IMG/VR virus record: IMGVR_UViG_3300010885_021610
Location: 1 to 24,939 of that record
Reading direction: 5' to 3' (one strand)
Origin: a virus
DNA length: 24,939 bases
The notes below the pieces were generated by a model. That model saw nothing but the letters and a program-made list of their open reading frames with translations. It was not told the DNA's origin and made no database searches. Below are positions 1 to 8,265 of this stretch, piece after piece (positions within the stretch are counted from its first letter, which is position 1; the number at the start of each line of letters is the position of its first letter). The position numbers and the translations under genes are program-made.

Positions 1-786
1 GGTTTGAGTATACTCACCTAACGTAACCGCACTGTCAGGATCAGAGGCTTTCTTAGAAAAAGTAATCATCGCATCAATGTTGGCGCGAGTAGGATTGGCA
101 GCTAAAGCCTGAATGGTTGCGTTAAAACGGCTAAGTTTATCGTAATCCTTAACAACTTGTTTTTGAGTAAATTTGTCTGCAAAATCAAGGGCTGTTTTGT
201 CTTGCTGCGATTTTATTGCTGCGTTTCTTCCAGGCGCGTCAATCTCTTCTTTAATCTTTTGCTGCCTTTCATACAGATCCAATTCCTGCTGTTGCCTTGG
301 TGTTAATCCCCCACTATCAACCCCACCCATCATGGCGCCATACTCGCCCTGCAAACTCTTAGGTATATAACCTTCCTTCATTCCCGCAACCAACAAAGCA
401 TCCCGCAAACTTTGTTGACGGTCAGTAGCAGCTGCCTGGTTCTGCAAAATGTTCATTTTCAACTGTGCCCCAATCTGACGAAGCGGCGCTGCATCTTCTT
501 GAGCGAGGATAGTATCCAAGGATTCCATGTTTGGGGCTTTAAGCGCCTGGGTAATGTAAGGCTGCAGAGCAAGGTTTTTCTCCATTGCTGACTGCTTAGC
601 CTGATACCCAAGCAATCCAGCAACTAAGTTAGCACCTAACCCAATGGCTAGGTTTTGCTGCCAGCTGCTATAAGGGTTCATCAGCAACGGGCTGCTTTGC
701 GCCAAGCCCATTGCACCAATGCCCCAAGGTGTTTCACCGGGCGCTACATTCAATCCAGTTAATGCTTGAGTTAAGGTATCAGCCAT
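1..786 (-). CDS. Internal virion / DNA-ejection-like protein (partial, N-terminal 262 codons)
   Basis: An open frame starts with ATG at 786 and runs off the left edge with no stop, so only the N-terminal part is visible. Near residues 44-62 there is a short hydrophobic, Gly-rich stretch (NLAIGLGANLVAGLLGYQ), followed by a long, mostly helical, Gln/Lys/Glu-rich region. The last visible residues (SDPDSAVTLGEYTQT) resemble a conserved patch I associate with large internal or injected virion proteins of short-tailed phages. That link is from memory and is not certain. It is the last gene seen in the leftward late operon, starting 2 nt after the stop of the Gln-rich gene at 789-1721. In such operons this slot often holds the large ejection protein, sometimes with a lytic transglycosylase domain. 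No such domain lies in the visible part. Confidence 0.75.
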   Translation of the reverse strand, partial: MADTLTQALTGLNVAPGETPWGIGAMGLAQSSPLLMNPYSSWQQNLAIGLGANLVAGLLGYQAKQSAMEKNLALQPYITQALKAPNMESLDTILAQEDAAPLRQIGAQLKMNILQNQAAATDRQQSLRDALLVAGMKEGYIPKSLQGEYGAMMGGVDSGGLTPRQQQELDLYERQQKIKEEIDAPGRNAAIKSQQDKTALDFADKFTQKQVVKDYDKLSRFNATIQALAANPTRANIDAMITFSKKASDPDSAVTLGEYTQT

Positions 787-788
787 AT

Positions 789-1721
789 TTACCTCATTAA
801 CCCGCTAGTTATTCCAGCGCCAATACCACCAGTCAAACTATTAACAAATTGGTTGCCATAGTTTGTACCCTGTTGAGGGTTTCCATACTGTTGCATCAAA
901 GCTGCATTTGCAGCATCACGCTGCGCCTGCGCTCGTATTTGTTCAGCTTGTACGGATGCACCAGATGACATGCGTTGCATTTGTAGCTGTGCTTGCCGAT
1001 CCTTTTCTCGCTGTTGCGCGTCCTGTGTAAATGTCATCGGAACCTGCCAACCAGGCTGCATAGTTTGTGCAACTGCCAACGGATACTGCAAGCCTTGCAT
1101 ATATTGTCCAAAGCCTTGCTGCTGTGACTGCATGCCTAGCTGATATGCCTGGGACTGCGCCGACAACCGTGCATCGTTTTGTGACCGTTGCATAGCTTCA
1201 TATTGCAGTTTGTATGCATCACTGTTTGGATCAATTCCTTGAGACATCATCTGCTGCTGAAAATCTTGGTTCTGCCGTGCAAACTGCGGATCCATCTGAC
1301 GGTTAAATTGATCCATTACACTAGCTTGGGCCTGCTCTAGTGCCTGCACGTATCCCTGCTCCGGGGCTTTGCCATACAAATCATACGGATTAAATTTACC
1401 TGCTAGATCACCTGCACGGTTCATGGCGTACATGCTTTCCATCCTCATTTCATCTAAGCGCCGTTGCTCGGTCTGCCTTCTCCATTGTTCTTCAGTAATC
1501 AAATCCCGTCGCGGGCTTGCAGCATTGCCACCACCAGATCCCGAATTGCCACCACGCCCCCGATTGCCTCCAGCCCCTTGAGTGGCAGGGTTCCCATGGC
1601 TTTTGATAATGTTACCTTGTGGATCTCTCCAGCGCCCTCGGCTAACTCGTGTATAGGCATCAGCTTTCAATGTAGCCGATGGATCGTTCTTCATTGCCGT
1701 TTGACCTGCTTGTGGTGCCAT
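789..1721 (-). CDS. Gln/Met-rich putative virion protein
   Basis: 310 codons, ATG at 1721 with an AGG-type ribosome site about 9 nt upstream. The N-terminal third is basic and Gly/Asn-rich. Residues about 95-245 are Gln/Met-rich and likely helical, with a patch (QGIDPNSDAYKLQYEAMQRS) resembling structural proteins found beside tail genes in many short-tailed phages. The C terminus carries a Gly-rich hydrophobic segment (GGIGAGITSGLMR). Residues 25-39 (RVSRGRWRDPQGNII) match a motif also found in two other proteins of this operon. It lies between the gp10-like gene and the left-edge gene, which points to an internal or tail-associated virion component. I do not recognise a catalytic domain. 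Confidence 0.8.
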   Translation of the reverse strand: MAPQAGQTAMKNDPSATLKADAYTRVSRGRWRDPQGNIIKSHGNPATQGAGGNRGRGGNSGSGGGNAASPRRDLITEEQWRRQTEQRRLDEMRMESMYAMNRAGDLAGKFNPYDLYGKAPEQGYVQALEQAQASVMDQFNRQMDPQFARQNQDFQQQMMSQGIDPNSDAYKLQYEAMQRSQNDARLSAQSQAYQLGMQSQQQGFGQYMQGLQYPLAVAQTMQPGWQVPMTFTQDAQQREKDRQAQLQMQRMSSGASVQAEQIRAQAQRDAANAALMQQYGNPQQGTNYGNQFVNSLTGGIGAGITSGLMR

Positions 1722-1724
1722 AAG

Positions 1725-3284
1725 TTATACCTGCCCGCCTAGATCGTACCGTATTTCAAAGCCAATAATTTGTAACGGGGAATTTTCCAAAGTCCCACCA
1801 AACCGAATAGCTGCACAATGCCCTTGCCCCTTAGCAGAGTACCTATCGTAAATGTACTCAACGTCAGCAGACCACGCGCTGCCCCACGGACTACCCCAAG
1901 CAGTAAAAGTACCGCCAGATGTAGTGCTAGTGGTGATAACTGATTGCCGCTTAAAATCAGTGTCTAGTCCCAATGCAACTTGCGTACCTCGTTTGGCCTG
2001 AAGTAGTGGGCGTATATCAACAAAATGTTTAAAATTGCCTCTGCTGCCATAGAAACTAAAAGCACTACGTAAAGCATAGCTGATCGCGCCTCCCGTGTAG
2101 GTGGATGTTTTGGCATCGGCATAACCAGTCTCACCTTGCCAGACAATGCCGGTAGATGAGCCATAAAATGGAAGCGTGTTAAACGTATCGCTTGATTGGC
2201 AATCGGTATCTTGGTTAAGCGCAAACAGTGTCCACGCTTTGGAATCAATTGAGTACACCAAAAACCTGCAACCTGTCCCTGACGTTGGTACTGTGAAATA
2301 CACACGCCTACCGATAGGCCAGTAAAATCCAGTCCATAGGTTACTAAAAGGAGTTATTTTAGCGTATGCAGAGATAAGCGGGTTAATTTTTTGGGATACT
2401 ACGTTAACTGCTTGCTCTGGGTCCAACTGAAACAAAGCAGACAATGGCACCACACCCTGCTCGGTGAGAATCCAAACATCATTGTTAACGTTAACGAACG
2501 CACTACGCCCAAGCGGTTTACCAATAAAGAAATGAGCAACTGGTTTATACTCGGTATCATCAGGCGATTTGCCTTGATACAAAAGAATTTCCCCCTCTGT
2601 GCTTATTGCATATTGGAGATCATCAGTAGTGACATTGGCTAGATTAGTGTAGCTACCAGTAAAACAAAGTGATCCACCATTACGCATGGCGTGAGTAAAA
2701 TCACGCGACTTAAGTACCGGCGCTCCCGTTGTAAATGTTTCCCCAACCGGGGAATCCACATACCACATTTTCATGGATTGCTGTTCTACGAAATATAATC
2801 GCTCCCGGTAGGACGAAACGCTAATTAGATCCGTTAATGCTAACCCTACTCCGCTTCCTGTTATGTTAGCAGCTATGCCTGTACCGCTATAAACCTGCGG
2901 GGTATCAATTCCATTGGTCAGGTAAATTCTGTCAGCAAACAGCTCGTAATCCCAATACCCGGAACTGTACCCACCAACCTTACTAATGTTTGTAATGACG
3001 CCACTTTCATCTATGGCAAATAGTTGGGTAGCTTGCCCAACAATCAATTGAGAAGTGCCATCAGCTAATGGCATCTCCTTCATAAACTGGATTTCTCCAG
3101 CTACGCCACCACTAGCGGTTGCAAGGTTAGCGAATTTCTCGTATCCCAAGCGCACTGTTGGCGCTCCAGCACCGGGAAAGATGTTGGTAAGTTCCAAGGC
3201 ACAAGCCGGATCCATATTGTCAATTGGACTAACTAAGTCCAATCCCAATGATGGCGGCGGCATTGTGTAACCTTGAAATGGCAT
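1725..3284 (-). CDS. Packaged-DNA stabilisation / tail protein, P22 gp10-like
   Basis: 519 codons, ATG at 3284 behind GGTAGG. The N-terminal pattern (GLDLVSPIDNMDPACALELT, then NIFPGAGAPTVRLGYEKFA) is typical of the phage stabilisation proteins related to P22 gp10, which plug or extend the portal channel and anchor the tail. Most of the chain is beta-rich with repeating segments (QLFAIDESGVITNIS, QVYSGTGIAANIT, MKMWYVDSPV) that fit a beta-propeller-like fold. There are no membrane segments. It is translated just before the 310-residue virion gene (3-nt gap) and after a 302-residue low-complexity gene (5-nt gap). A nozzle or tail-tubular-B-like role is an alternative name for the same position in the particle. 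Confidence 0.85.
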   Translation of the reverse strand: MPFQGYTMPPPSLGLDLVSPIDNMDPACALELTNIFPGAGAPTVRLGYEKFANLATASGGVAGEIQFMKEMPLADGTSQLIVGQATQLFAIDESGVITNISKVGGYSSGYWDYELFADRIYLTNGIDTPQVYSGTGIAANITGSGVGLALTDLISVSSYRERLYFVEQQSMKMWYVDSPVGETFTTGAPVLKSRDFTHAMRNGGSLCFTGSYTNLANVTTDDLQYAISTEGEILLYQGKSPDDTEYKPVAHFFIGKPLGRSAFVNVNNDVWILTEQGVVPLSALFQLDPEQAVNVVSQKINPLISAYAKITPFSNLWTGFYWPIGRRVYFTVPTSGTGCRFLVYSIDSKAWTLFALNQDTDCQSSDTFNTLPFYGSSTGIVWQGETGYADAKTSTYTGGAISYALRSAFSFYGSRGNFKHFVDIRPLLQAKRGTQVALGLDTDFKRQSVITTSTTSGGTFTAWGSPWGSAWSADVEYIYDRYSAKGQGHCAAIRFGGTLENSPLQIIGFEIRYDLGGQV

Positions 3285-3289
3285 TAAAC

Positions 3290-4198
3290 CTACCTACCCC
3301 TATTCAACCACTGCCCTGGGGAATAACTTGGTCTTGGCCCTGCATATCCCGGCATTACATTGGTGTTTTGAGGCAAATTATAATTATACCCAAAAGACCC
3401 ATATATTGGGTTCTGCGCTTGATTTATATCATACCCACCCGATCCCATCGGGGAATACACATCCCTTGCAGGTCCTTTGCCGTTCGGATATCCAGGCTGC
3501 TGCACCATGTTGTTATACATATCCGTTGCATAGCCCTGTGCAGGATTGCGGTTAGGCTGGTTAGGCATAGCCCTTCCACCCGGACCTGTTAGTTGTCCTT
3601 GCGTGTTGCGATACACACCCGGAGACAGCCGTGTTAGTGGTCCACGATCTCCCTGTGGTCGCATAGGGTCGGCTATGCGGTCAGGATAGGCTTGGGGCAT
3701 CCCCATCCTATCTGGTCCTTGCGGGAAGTTTGGATTGTTATACCTTATCAGGTTGTTTGACTGTCCGGTCCTTTCATCAAAGTTTGGATTGCCTCCAGCG
3801 TAGGCTTGCCCACCAAGACCTGCAGCAATGCCCGATCCAAGACCTCCAACAACATTTGCTGGCATCCCCTGGCCGTATGACATTTGTTGAGCTGCTTTTT
3901 GTGCTTGATACTGAAGACTTGCATTTTGAGAAGGATCTTGCTTTTGTCTATACATGTCCTGATCGTACTGCTTCAATGCTGCATTGCCTTCAAATGTTCT
4001 TATACCCTGTCTTGTAACTTCCTCTGGCGTTTGCCCACGGAATGGCTGCCCCATGCCCTGCTGTGCCTGCTGCATTGTTGCTTGCCGGTTTTGATAGTTA
4101 GCCTGGTCAAACTTTTTTAGACCTTGGCTACCCTGCTCGGCTCTTATAGCTGCCCGCTGGGGAGATACCTGCATTGCTGATCGTGGCATTGGCTTCAT
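3290..4198 (-). CDS. Low-complexity Gln/Asn/Gly/Pro-rich putative virion protein
   Basis: 302 codons, ATG at 4198 with AAGGA 8 nt upstream. Residues 1-110 are Gln-rich and probably helical. Residues 113-136 form a Gly-rich hydrophobic stretch (VVGGLGSGIAAGLGGQ). The rest is Asn/Pro/Tyr/Gly-rich and probably disordered. Residues 190-204 (RLSPGVYRNTQGQLT) carry the 15-residue motif shared with the proteins at 789-1721 and 4222-5532. I recognise no named family. Its place between two virion-like genes argues for a minor particle protein, perhaps one ejected with DNA. The Gly-rich hydrophobic stretch would fit membrane interaction, but that is inference. Confidence 0.75.
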   Translation of the reverse strand: MKPMPRSAMQVSPQRAAIRAEQGSQGLKKFDQANYQNRQATMQQAQQGMGQPFRGQTPEEVTRQGIRTFEGNAALKQYDQDMYRQKQDPSQNASLQYQAQKAAQQMSYGQGMPANVVGGLGSGIAAGLGGQAYAGGNPNFDERTGQSNNLIRYNNPNFPQGPDRMGMPQAYPDRIADPMRPQGDRGPLTRLSPGVYRNTQGQLTGPGGRAMPNQPNRNPAQGYATDMYNNMVQQPGYPNGKGPARDVYSPMGSGGYDINQAQNPIYGSFGYNYNLPQNTNVMPGYAGPRPSYSPGQWLNRGR

Positions 4199-4221
4199 AC
4201 TATCATTCCTTCAGTTACAAA

Positions 4222-5532
4222 TTACTTACCTTGTGATGGCTCTAGTGGTTTGCCTGGACGTTGCAAATACGCCTGATCCAAAGCATCCCGTAAACTTTTG
4301 GCTTTAATCATTTCACCTGTATCAATTCGGTATAGTCCAGGGGATACACGCAATGCGTTACCTTCTTCTGGACGAATTGGAACTGCAGCAGAACTTGCAG
4401 CAGGGATAGCATTTTCTAGTCCTGAGTTTGATTGTCCTGAGGGAAACTGATTAGCCAGAGACATGTAGGTGTCGTACTGTGCCTGGCTTATATTGTTTTC
4501 ATCAAATTGCTTTTGTGTGCTTGCCTTGATTACATCCGAAGTAATGCCTAACTGATTGGCAAAGTGAAGCACGTTATTTTTAGCAATTCCGTAGTCATCC
4601 CCCGCATTGCTTTGAGCTGCGCGAGAAAACAGTAGGTTCACATTTGACTTATTTTGGCCGGTTAATCCCATGCCCGTTACCATCGCATCGGTTAGGGCAA
4701 CAGTGTCGTTGTAAGAAGGAGTATCTACTATGCGCTTATCAAACTCTTTCCAGCTTAAGGGCTTGCCATCCACGCCAAAATCAAACTTGCTTCCATCAGC
4801 AAGCGTACCTAGATATTTATCGTCAAGAATACCCGCATCTTTCATGCCAGCGCGAACTTGATCGCGCTCCAATTGAGCCCCCCCTTTGCCACTGGACATC
4901 ATTTTCCCAATGCTGCGCTTGCCCATAAAACGCAAAACGGTATTAGGTAAAAATCCCGTGACCATGTTTACGCCTTGATTAGCCCAATCTTCTCTTGTCC
5001 CTTTTCCTCTTAAAATATCTTTTCCACCAGTTTCATAAGCATTACTTAGCGTCAGTGCTCCTAATGCAGCTATGCCTAATGGCGCGGCAAATGCTCCAAG
5101 TCCTGCGCCTGTAGCTGTAGTTCCTGCTCCAGCGCCAGCAGCACCAGTCCCAGTAGCACCAGCAACACCAGCACCTCCAGCTCCAGCAGCACCCAAACCA
5201 GCCGCCGAACCTCCAGCAGCTCCGGCAGTTCCAGCTGCTCCTGCGGCTCCTGCGGCTCCAGCAGCAGTTCCACCGGCTGCAGCAGCTCCGCTTCCAAAAA
5301 GTCCTCCTAAATAGCTCCCACCAACCATTCCCGCAACAGTTCCAGCCGTCCCAATCAAGCCTGCAGTTTGCTGTTGCCCCGCTCGCTCCTTAGCTTGCTC
5401 TTCGGGAGTTTTAGGAGGTCCAAAGTTTTGTACTACGGCAGCATACGCATCCTGACTACGGACACCTTGCCCGATCAGTGTCATGTAATACTGCTGTGGC
5501 GTCATTCCAGATTGAGGAGGAGGTAAAGCCAT
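4222..5532 (-). CDS. Ala/Gly-rich internal virion-like protein
   Basis: 436 codons from ATG at 5532. This start shares one base with the upstream stop (TAATG) and has GGA about 6 nt before it. A TTG nine bases further upstream is less likely. Residues about 57-160 are almost entirely Ala/Gly/Thr with a few bulky residues, the kind of hydrophobic low-complexity region seen in podovirus ejection proteins. Residues about 170-265 are a normal folded-looking region (RDQVRAGMKDAGILDDKY, then LADGSKFDFGVDGKPLSW) that I associate with a phage virion family. Residues 395-409 (RVSPGLYRIDTGEMI) carry the motif shared with two neighbours. A role in DNA ejection or membrane penetration is inferred from composition and position. 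Confidence 0.8.
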   Translation of the reverse strand: MALPPPQSGMTPQQYYMTLIGQGVRSQDAYAAVVQNFGPPKTPEEQAKERAGQQQTAGLIGTAGTVAGMVGGSYLGGLFGSGAAAAGGTAAGAAGAAGAAGTAGAAGGSAAGLGAAGAGGAGVAGATGTGAAGAGAGTTATGAGLGAFAAPLGIAALGALTLSNAYETGGKDILRGKGTREDWANQGVNMVTGFLPNTVLRFMGKRSIGKMMSSGKGGAQLERDQVRAGMKDAGILDDKYLGTLADGSKFDFGVDGKPLSWKEFDKRIVDTPSYNDTVALTDAMVTGMGLTGQNKSNVNLLFSRAAQSNAGDDYGIAKNNVLHFANQLGITSDVIKASTQKQFDENNISQAQYDTYMSLANQFPSGQSNSGLENAIPAASSAAVPIRPEEGNALRVSPGLYRIDTGEMIKAKSLRDALDQAYLQRPGKPLEPSQGK

Positions 5533-6395
5533 TAGATCCAAGTCCCAAATACAGCAGTTCCACTACGCGCAAATAGTTCTGCCCTAGTGTGCCCGCCAGC
5601 GTAAATTATTTTACCTGGATTCTGCTTGCTAAAATCCTCATTGGCTTGCACCAAATACCTTGGCTGAATGTTATCCAGCCCATGTATTTCAGCAAACCGC
5701 TCCAGCATGCCCATCTCAAGTGTTTTCTCGTTAAAAAGGGATATGTCAGTATCCGCAATAAACGCTTTGTAGGAACCTTCGTAATAGGTCCAAGTAACGC
5801 CGCCATCTGAGGCGCTACCGCTTGTATGCGTAGGAGGAGTAGCTCCACTAATGCCGCCTGCTGTGGTTGTGTAATAATTGCCGTTATAAAAAGTGTATGC
5901 AGCTGCGGCATATGACGTTGCAGTCACCCACGTTGCAGGACGAACTCCACGGTCAGCAATGTATTCAAAGATAATTATCTGCCCATTATTAGCTGCTGAA
6001 GGTGTTGGGCTAATAAGCAATTCACTATTGGTAACGCCCCTGATTTGAAACCGCTGATAAACTGTAGTGTTTAACCCGTAGCCACGAATTTCAGCGTATT
6101 CCTGTTCGCTCATTGGACCAAGAACGCGCCAGCGGGTTGAGCTATTCCAAAACGTTTCGTAATGGTAATAGCTAAACGCCGCTGGCAACTGATAGGTAGC
6201 TTGTCCCGCAACAAGTGTGAATGATCCGCTGGCATACAACTTGGGCCAGGGATACATATCCATCAACTCATTGTTTATCCGTTGTGCAATTGTACGCAAC
6301 TGTTTCGTAGTCGTTTCGGTTGAAGTCATTATGGTTGACTCAACCGAGTACCCAGCTTCATTAGCGACATTTGTTACAACGGTTGAAAGCGTCAT
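5532..6395 (-). CDS. Head-tail adaptor / tail tubular A-like protein with inserted surface domain
   Basis: 287 codons, ATG at 6395, overlapping the upstream stop by 4 nt (ATGA). The helical N terminus (residues 1-50, ending MDMYPWPKL), the YQLPAAF strand, RWRVLGPMSEQEYAEIRGYG and the RFQIRG...LLISPTPS block are typical of the adaptor family encoded beside gp10-like proteins in short-tailed phages. It would sit under the portal as a ring (T7 gp11 or P22 gp4 role). Residues 154-208 break this fold with a separate motif (ATSYAAAAYTFYNGNYY, PPTHTSGSASDGGVTW) of a type often found in phage tail and fibre proteins. It is probably an added surface module. Confidence is good for the family and moderate for the exact ring. 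Confidence 0.8.
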   Translation of the reverse strand: MTLSTVVTNVANEAGYSVESTIMTSTETTTKQLRTIAQRINNELMDMYPWPKLYASGSFTLVAGQATYQLPAAFSYYHYETFWNSSTRWRVLGPMSEQEYAEIRGYGLNTTVYQRFQIRGVTNSELLISPTPSAANNGQIIIFEYIADRGVRPATWVTATSYAAAAYTFYNGNYYTTTAGGISGATPPTHTSGSASDGGVTWTYYEGSYKAFIADTDISLFNEKTLEMGMLERFAEIHGLDNIQPRYLVQANEDFSKQNPGKIIYAGGHTRAELFARSGTAVFGTWI

Positions 6396-7084
6396 ACTTT
6401 TCTTGGGCGTCCTCGTCGCTTAGGGGCTTCAGCTAGTTCATTGTCTAGTGATTCCTCACCTTTGTCAGCCTCAAATTCTACAGGCTCAAAATGGCGCACT
6501 GGCGCTCTCTGAGGTCGCAGATCCGTTCCTTCCAGGCCCTCAATGCGCTGCAGCATAAGCTCCAATTGGTACTCCAACCGTGCTGTGCGAGTTTGCTCAC
6601 GATCTAACAACTGCTTTAGTTTAGTAACCTCAAACTGAGACGAATTGGCAGCAGCTAGCCAGTCATGCGCCATTTTTACAAACTTGGACAAAGGCCCTAG
6701 TTTACGCTTTACCTCATCGGATGCCTCTCCTAACTGCTCAACAGTGCGGAAGCCAATATGCTGCAGCTCGCGCATAGCCGAACCATTCATAAGCGGCCAT
6801 TCAGATAGGGGAGTCCCGCTTTCAACAGGCGTGTTGCCTACCTGGAAACCTGCATAAAGCTCCGGATATTCCGCAACGTCCTGCGGCTCAATGCGCCTAA
6901 CCGTCTCATCACCACCCGGCCACTGAATAGAAATGCTGGGAATTTCATCAAAAATAGGACGGCCAGCTTGCGCGCTTTTTTCTCTATTCTCGTTATAAGC
7001 ATTAAAGAATTTCACGTTTGCACCTGAGTACCGCTTTTTAGGAGCGCCCACACCCATGATGCTGTTCCAATCAATCGTAGCCAT
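6392..7084 (-). CDS. Conserved phage protein with coiled coil and basic C-terminal tail
   Basis: 230 codons, ATG at 7084, with its stop overlapping the adaptor start. The N-terminal half holds a block I recognise as conserved in short-tailed phages (IPSISIQWPGGDETVRRI) but cannot name. Residues about 105-130 (RELQHIGFRTVEQLGEASDE) resemble a helix-hairpin-helix-like segment. Residues about 130-185 are a likely coiled coil. The chain ends with RRGRPRKV, an AT-hook-like basic tail that could bind DNA. Placed between head and adaptor genes, it may act in assembly or DNA-end handling, but no function is established here. The gene is preceded by a 103-base gap holding a 14-bp inverted repeat. Confidence 0.75.
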   Translation of the reverse strand: MATIDWNSIMGVGAPKKRYSGANVKFFNAYNENREKSAQAGRPIFDEIPSISIQWPGGDETVRRIEPQDVAEYPELYAGFQVGNTPVESGTPLSEWPLMNGSAMRELQHIGFRTVEQLGEASDEVKRKLGPLSKFVKMAHDWLAAANSSQFEVTKLKQLLDREQTRTARLEYQLELMLQRIEGLEGTDLRPQRAPVRHFEPVEFEADKGEESLDNELAEAPKRRGRPRKV

Positions 7085-7111
7085 TTGTTTCCCTCATAAA
7101 TGTCCCACCTC

Positions 7112-7189
7112 AAGTTTGGTGTCGGCATAATGCCAACTAACTGCCATGAGGGGGACCGTTTGCTAAATCATCACACCGACACCAAACTT
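7112..7189. repeat. 14-bp perfect inverted repeat around a 50-nt loop
   Basis: AAGTTTGGTGTCGG (7112-7125) pairs perfectly with CCGACACCAAACTT (7176-7189). The right arm overlaps the stop codon of the LamG-like gene, so on the leftward mRNA the stem forms directly after translation ends. No T-run follows in either direction, so it is not a standard intrinsic terminator. A second, competing repeat (CCCTCAT 7091-7097 with ATGAGGG 7146-7152) overlaps it. Confidence 0.75.
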
Positions 7190-7958
7190 AGGGCGTTGCC
7201 CATTTTGCTTTCAGATAATCTTCAACTTTAGAAATGTTATCAGCAGACAACACGCTGTTGTAAACTAACAACTCTGCGATCCCGCCAGGCCAAAAAAATG
7301 CGGCATATCCTGCATCAAACGTACCAATAGCAAAAACATCACTTGCAGATGTTCCTGCAAGGTTGGCAGTAAACCGTGCAATGGATGATCCGTTACGGCG
7401 TAAAAAAGAACTTGTCCCTACACCTGCCGAAATTAGTTGATAACTTCCGTTAGTCGGATTGCTATGCGGCCCGGCAATAAGAGGCTTTTGCCCACCTGCA
7501 TATCCATTGCCCACGGCAATAAACTCGCTGGCTTGCCAATCGCCGCTAGTGACACCGGAAGTAAAGAAGCCACGGCCAGCATTGGTAGTAAATCCATGCC
7601 GCCACAAACCACTATATGTTGCTGTTCCCCAATTTTTGGAACAAACAGCAAACATGGACCACTCGCCAAAAGTGATTGATCCCGTTAGCATGTAATCACT
7701 TGTTCCATCAAAAACTACAGCAGGCTTGCTGTTTTGAGCATTTGCGGTAAGTAATGGCTTAAAGCCTCCGGTAGCTTGTGTAAAGTTATTTCCACTACCA
7801 CTTTGATCCGCCCACGCGCTAACAAAATTACTTCCATCAGCTGTTACGCCTGCATCGCCTTTTAACCATACAAAAAGACCGCTAATGCTTTTAGGGTCAA
7901 AAGCCGCAGCTACACCACCGGGTTTTGTTATTGCAGTTCCGCCAATGCCAATGAGCAT
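7188..7958 (-). CDS. LamG / concanavalin-like domain protein
   Basis: 256 codons from ATG at 7958, chosen because AAAAGG lies about 9 nt upstream and because the longer frame (from 8027) would run through the upstream gene's 3' end. Residues about 25-60 (SGLFVWLKGDAGVT, VSAWADQSGSGNNFTQAT) and AVVFDGTSDYML are typical of LamG/concanavalin-like jelly-roll domains that bind sugars or proteins. The rest is beta-rich. The last block (IAELLVYNSVLSADNISKVE) matches the usual C-terminal end of this domain type. It follows the spike-base-like gene, so it may be a head fibre or spike tip that contacts the host surface. The binding target is unknown. Confidence 0.8.
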   Translation of the reverse strand: MLIGIGGTAITKPGGVAAAFDPKSISGLFVWLKGDAGVTADGSNFVSAWADQSGSGNNFTQATGGFKPLLTANAQNSKPAVVFDGTSDYMLTGSITFGEWSMFAVCSKNWGTATYSGLWRHGFTTNAGRGFFTSGVTSGDWQASEFIAVGNGYAGGQKPLIAGPHSNPTNGSYQLISAGVGTSSFLRRNGSSIARFTANLAGTSASDVFAIGTFDAGYAAFFWPGGIAELLVYNSVLSADNISKVEDYLKAKWATP

Positions 7959-7971
7959 TTGTAGAAACCTT

Positions 7972-8226
7972 TTAATATAGTGCAACAAGGCTGGTAGCTG
8001 TAGTGGCTGCCATAACGCGAGCAACAAACACTGGAATCAAAACACCCGCAGGGACTACCAGGGTTACAGCAGATGAATCGTCAACTCCCTTAAGTACCAA
8101 ATTACCAGCAGCACCCACCCAGATAGCCCGTGCTCCTGTAAGGTCCGTGGAATCGCTTGGCGTGACTGCAGCAAGTCGCCTAGCACTAAACATTGCGGTG
8201 GGATTAGAGGGAGTAAAATCTGGCAT
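7972..8226 (-). CDS. Spike base protein-like (GTA Rcc01079 type)
   Basis: 84 codons, ATG at 8226 with GAGG 5 nt upstream. The sequence ARRLAAVTPSDSTDLTGARA, then IWVGAAGNLVLKGVDD and VPAGVLIPVFVARVMAATTA, closely follows the small spike-base family known from gene transfer agents and phages (RCAP_rcc01079 type), recalled from memory. It is an all-beta, single-domain protein of the family's usual size. It would form the base of a head spike, with the next gene (LamG-like) as a candidate spike or fibre on top. It sits right after a terminator-like hairpin, so it may be expressed at a lower level than the capsid genes. Confidence 0.75.
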   Translation of the reverse strand: MPDFTPSNPTAMFSARRLAAVTPSDSTDLTGARAIWVGAAGNLVLKGVDDSSAVTLVVPAGVLIPVFVARVMAATTATSLVALY

Positions 8227-8235
8227 AGCATCCTC

Positions 8236-8262
8236 AAAAAGTTGGGGGGATTGCTCCCCCCA
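8236..8262 (-). terminator. Intrinsic terminator / attenuator in late operon
   Basis: Read leftward, an 8-bp stem (TGGGGGGA with TCCCCCCA, loop GCAA) is followed by AACTTTTTG. This has the shape of a rho-independent terminator with a short U-run. It lies between the small head gene at 8266 and the spike-base-like gene. As further structural genes follow without an obvious new promoter, partial read-through is likely. Confidence 0.65.
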
Positions 8263-8265
8263 TTG

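Noticed and set aside
5072-5314. Plus-strand frame rich in Pro and Ala
   Set aside because: It is the antisense shadow of the Ala/Gly-rich part of the virion gene at 4222-5532. It has no ribosome site and its composition follows from the opposite strand.
7112-7189. Reading the 14-bp stem as an intrinsic terminator
   Set aside because: No T-run follows either arm in either direction and the loop is 50 nt, far longer than usual.
7972-8027. Longer start of the LamG-like gene at 8027
   Set aside because: The extra 23 residues would overlap the spike-base-like gene in another frame. The ATG at 7958 has its own ribosome site in the gap.
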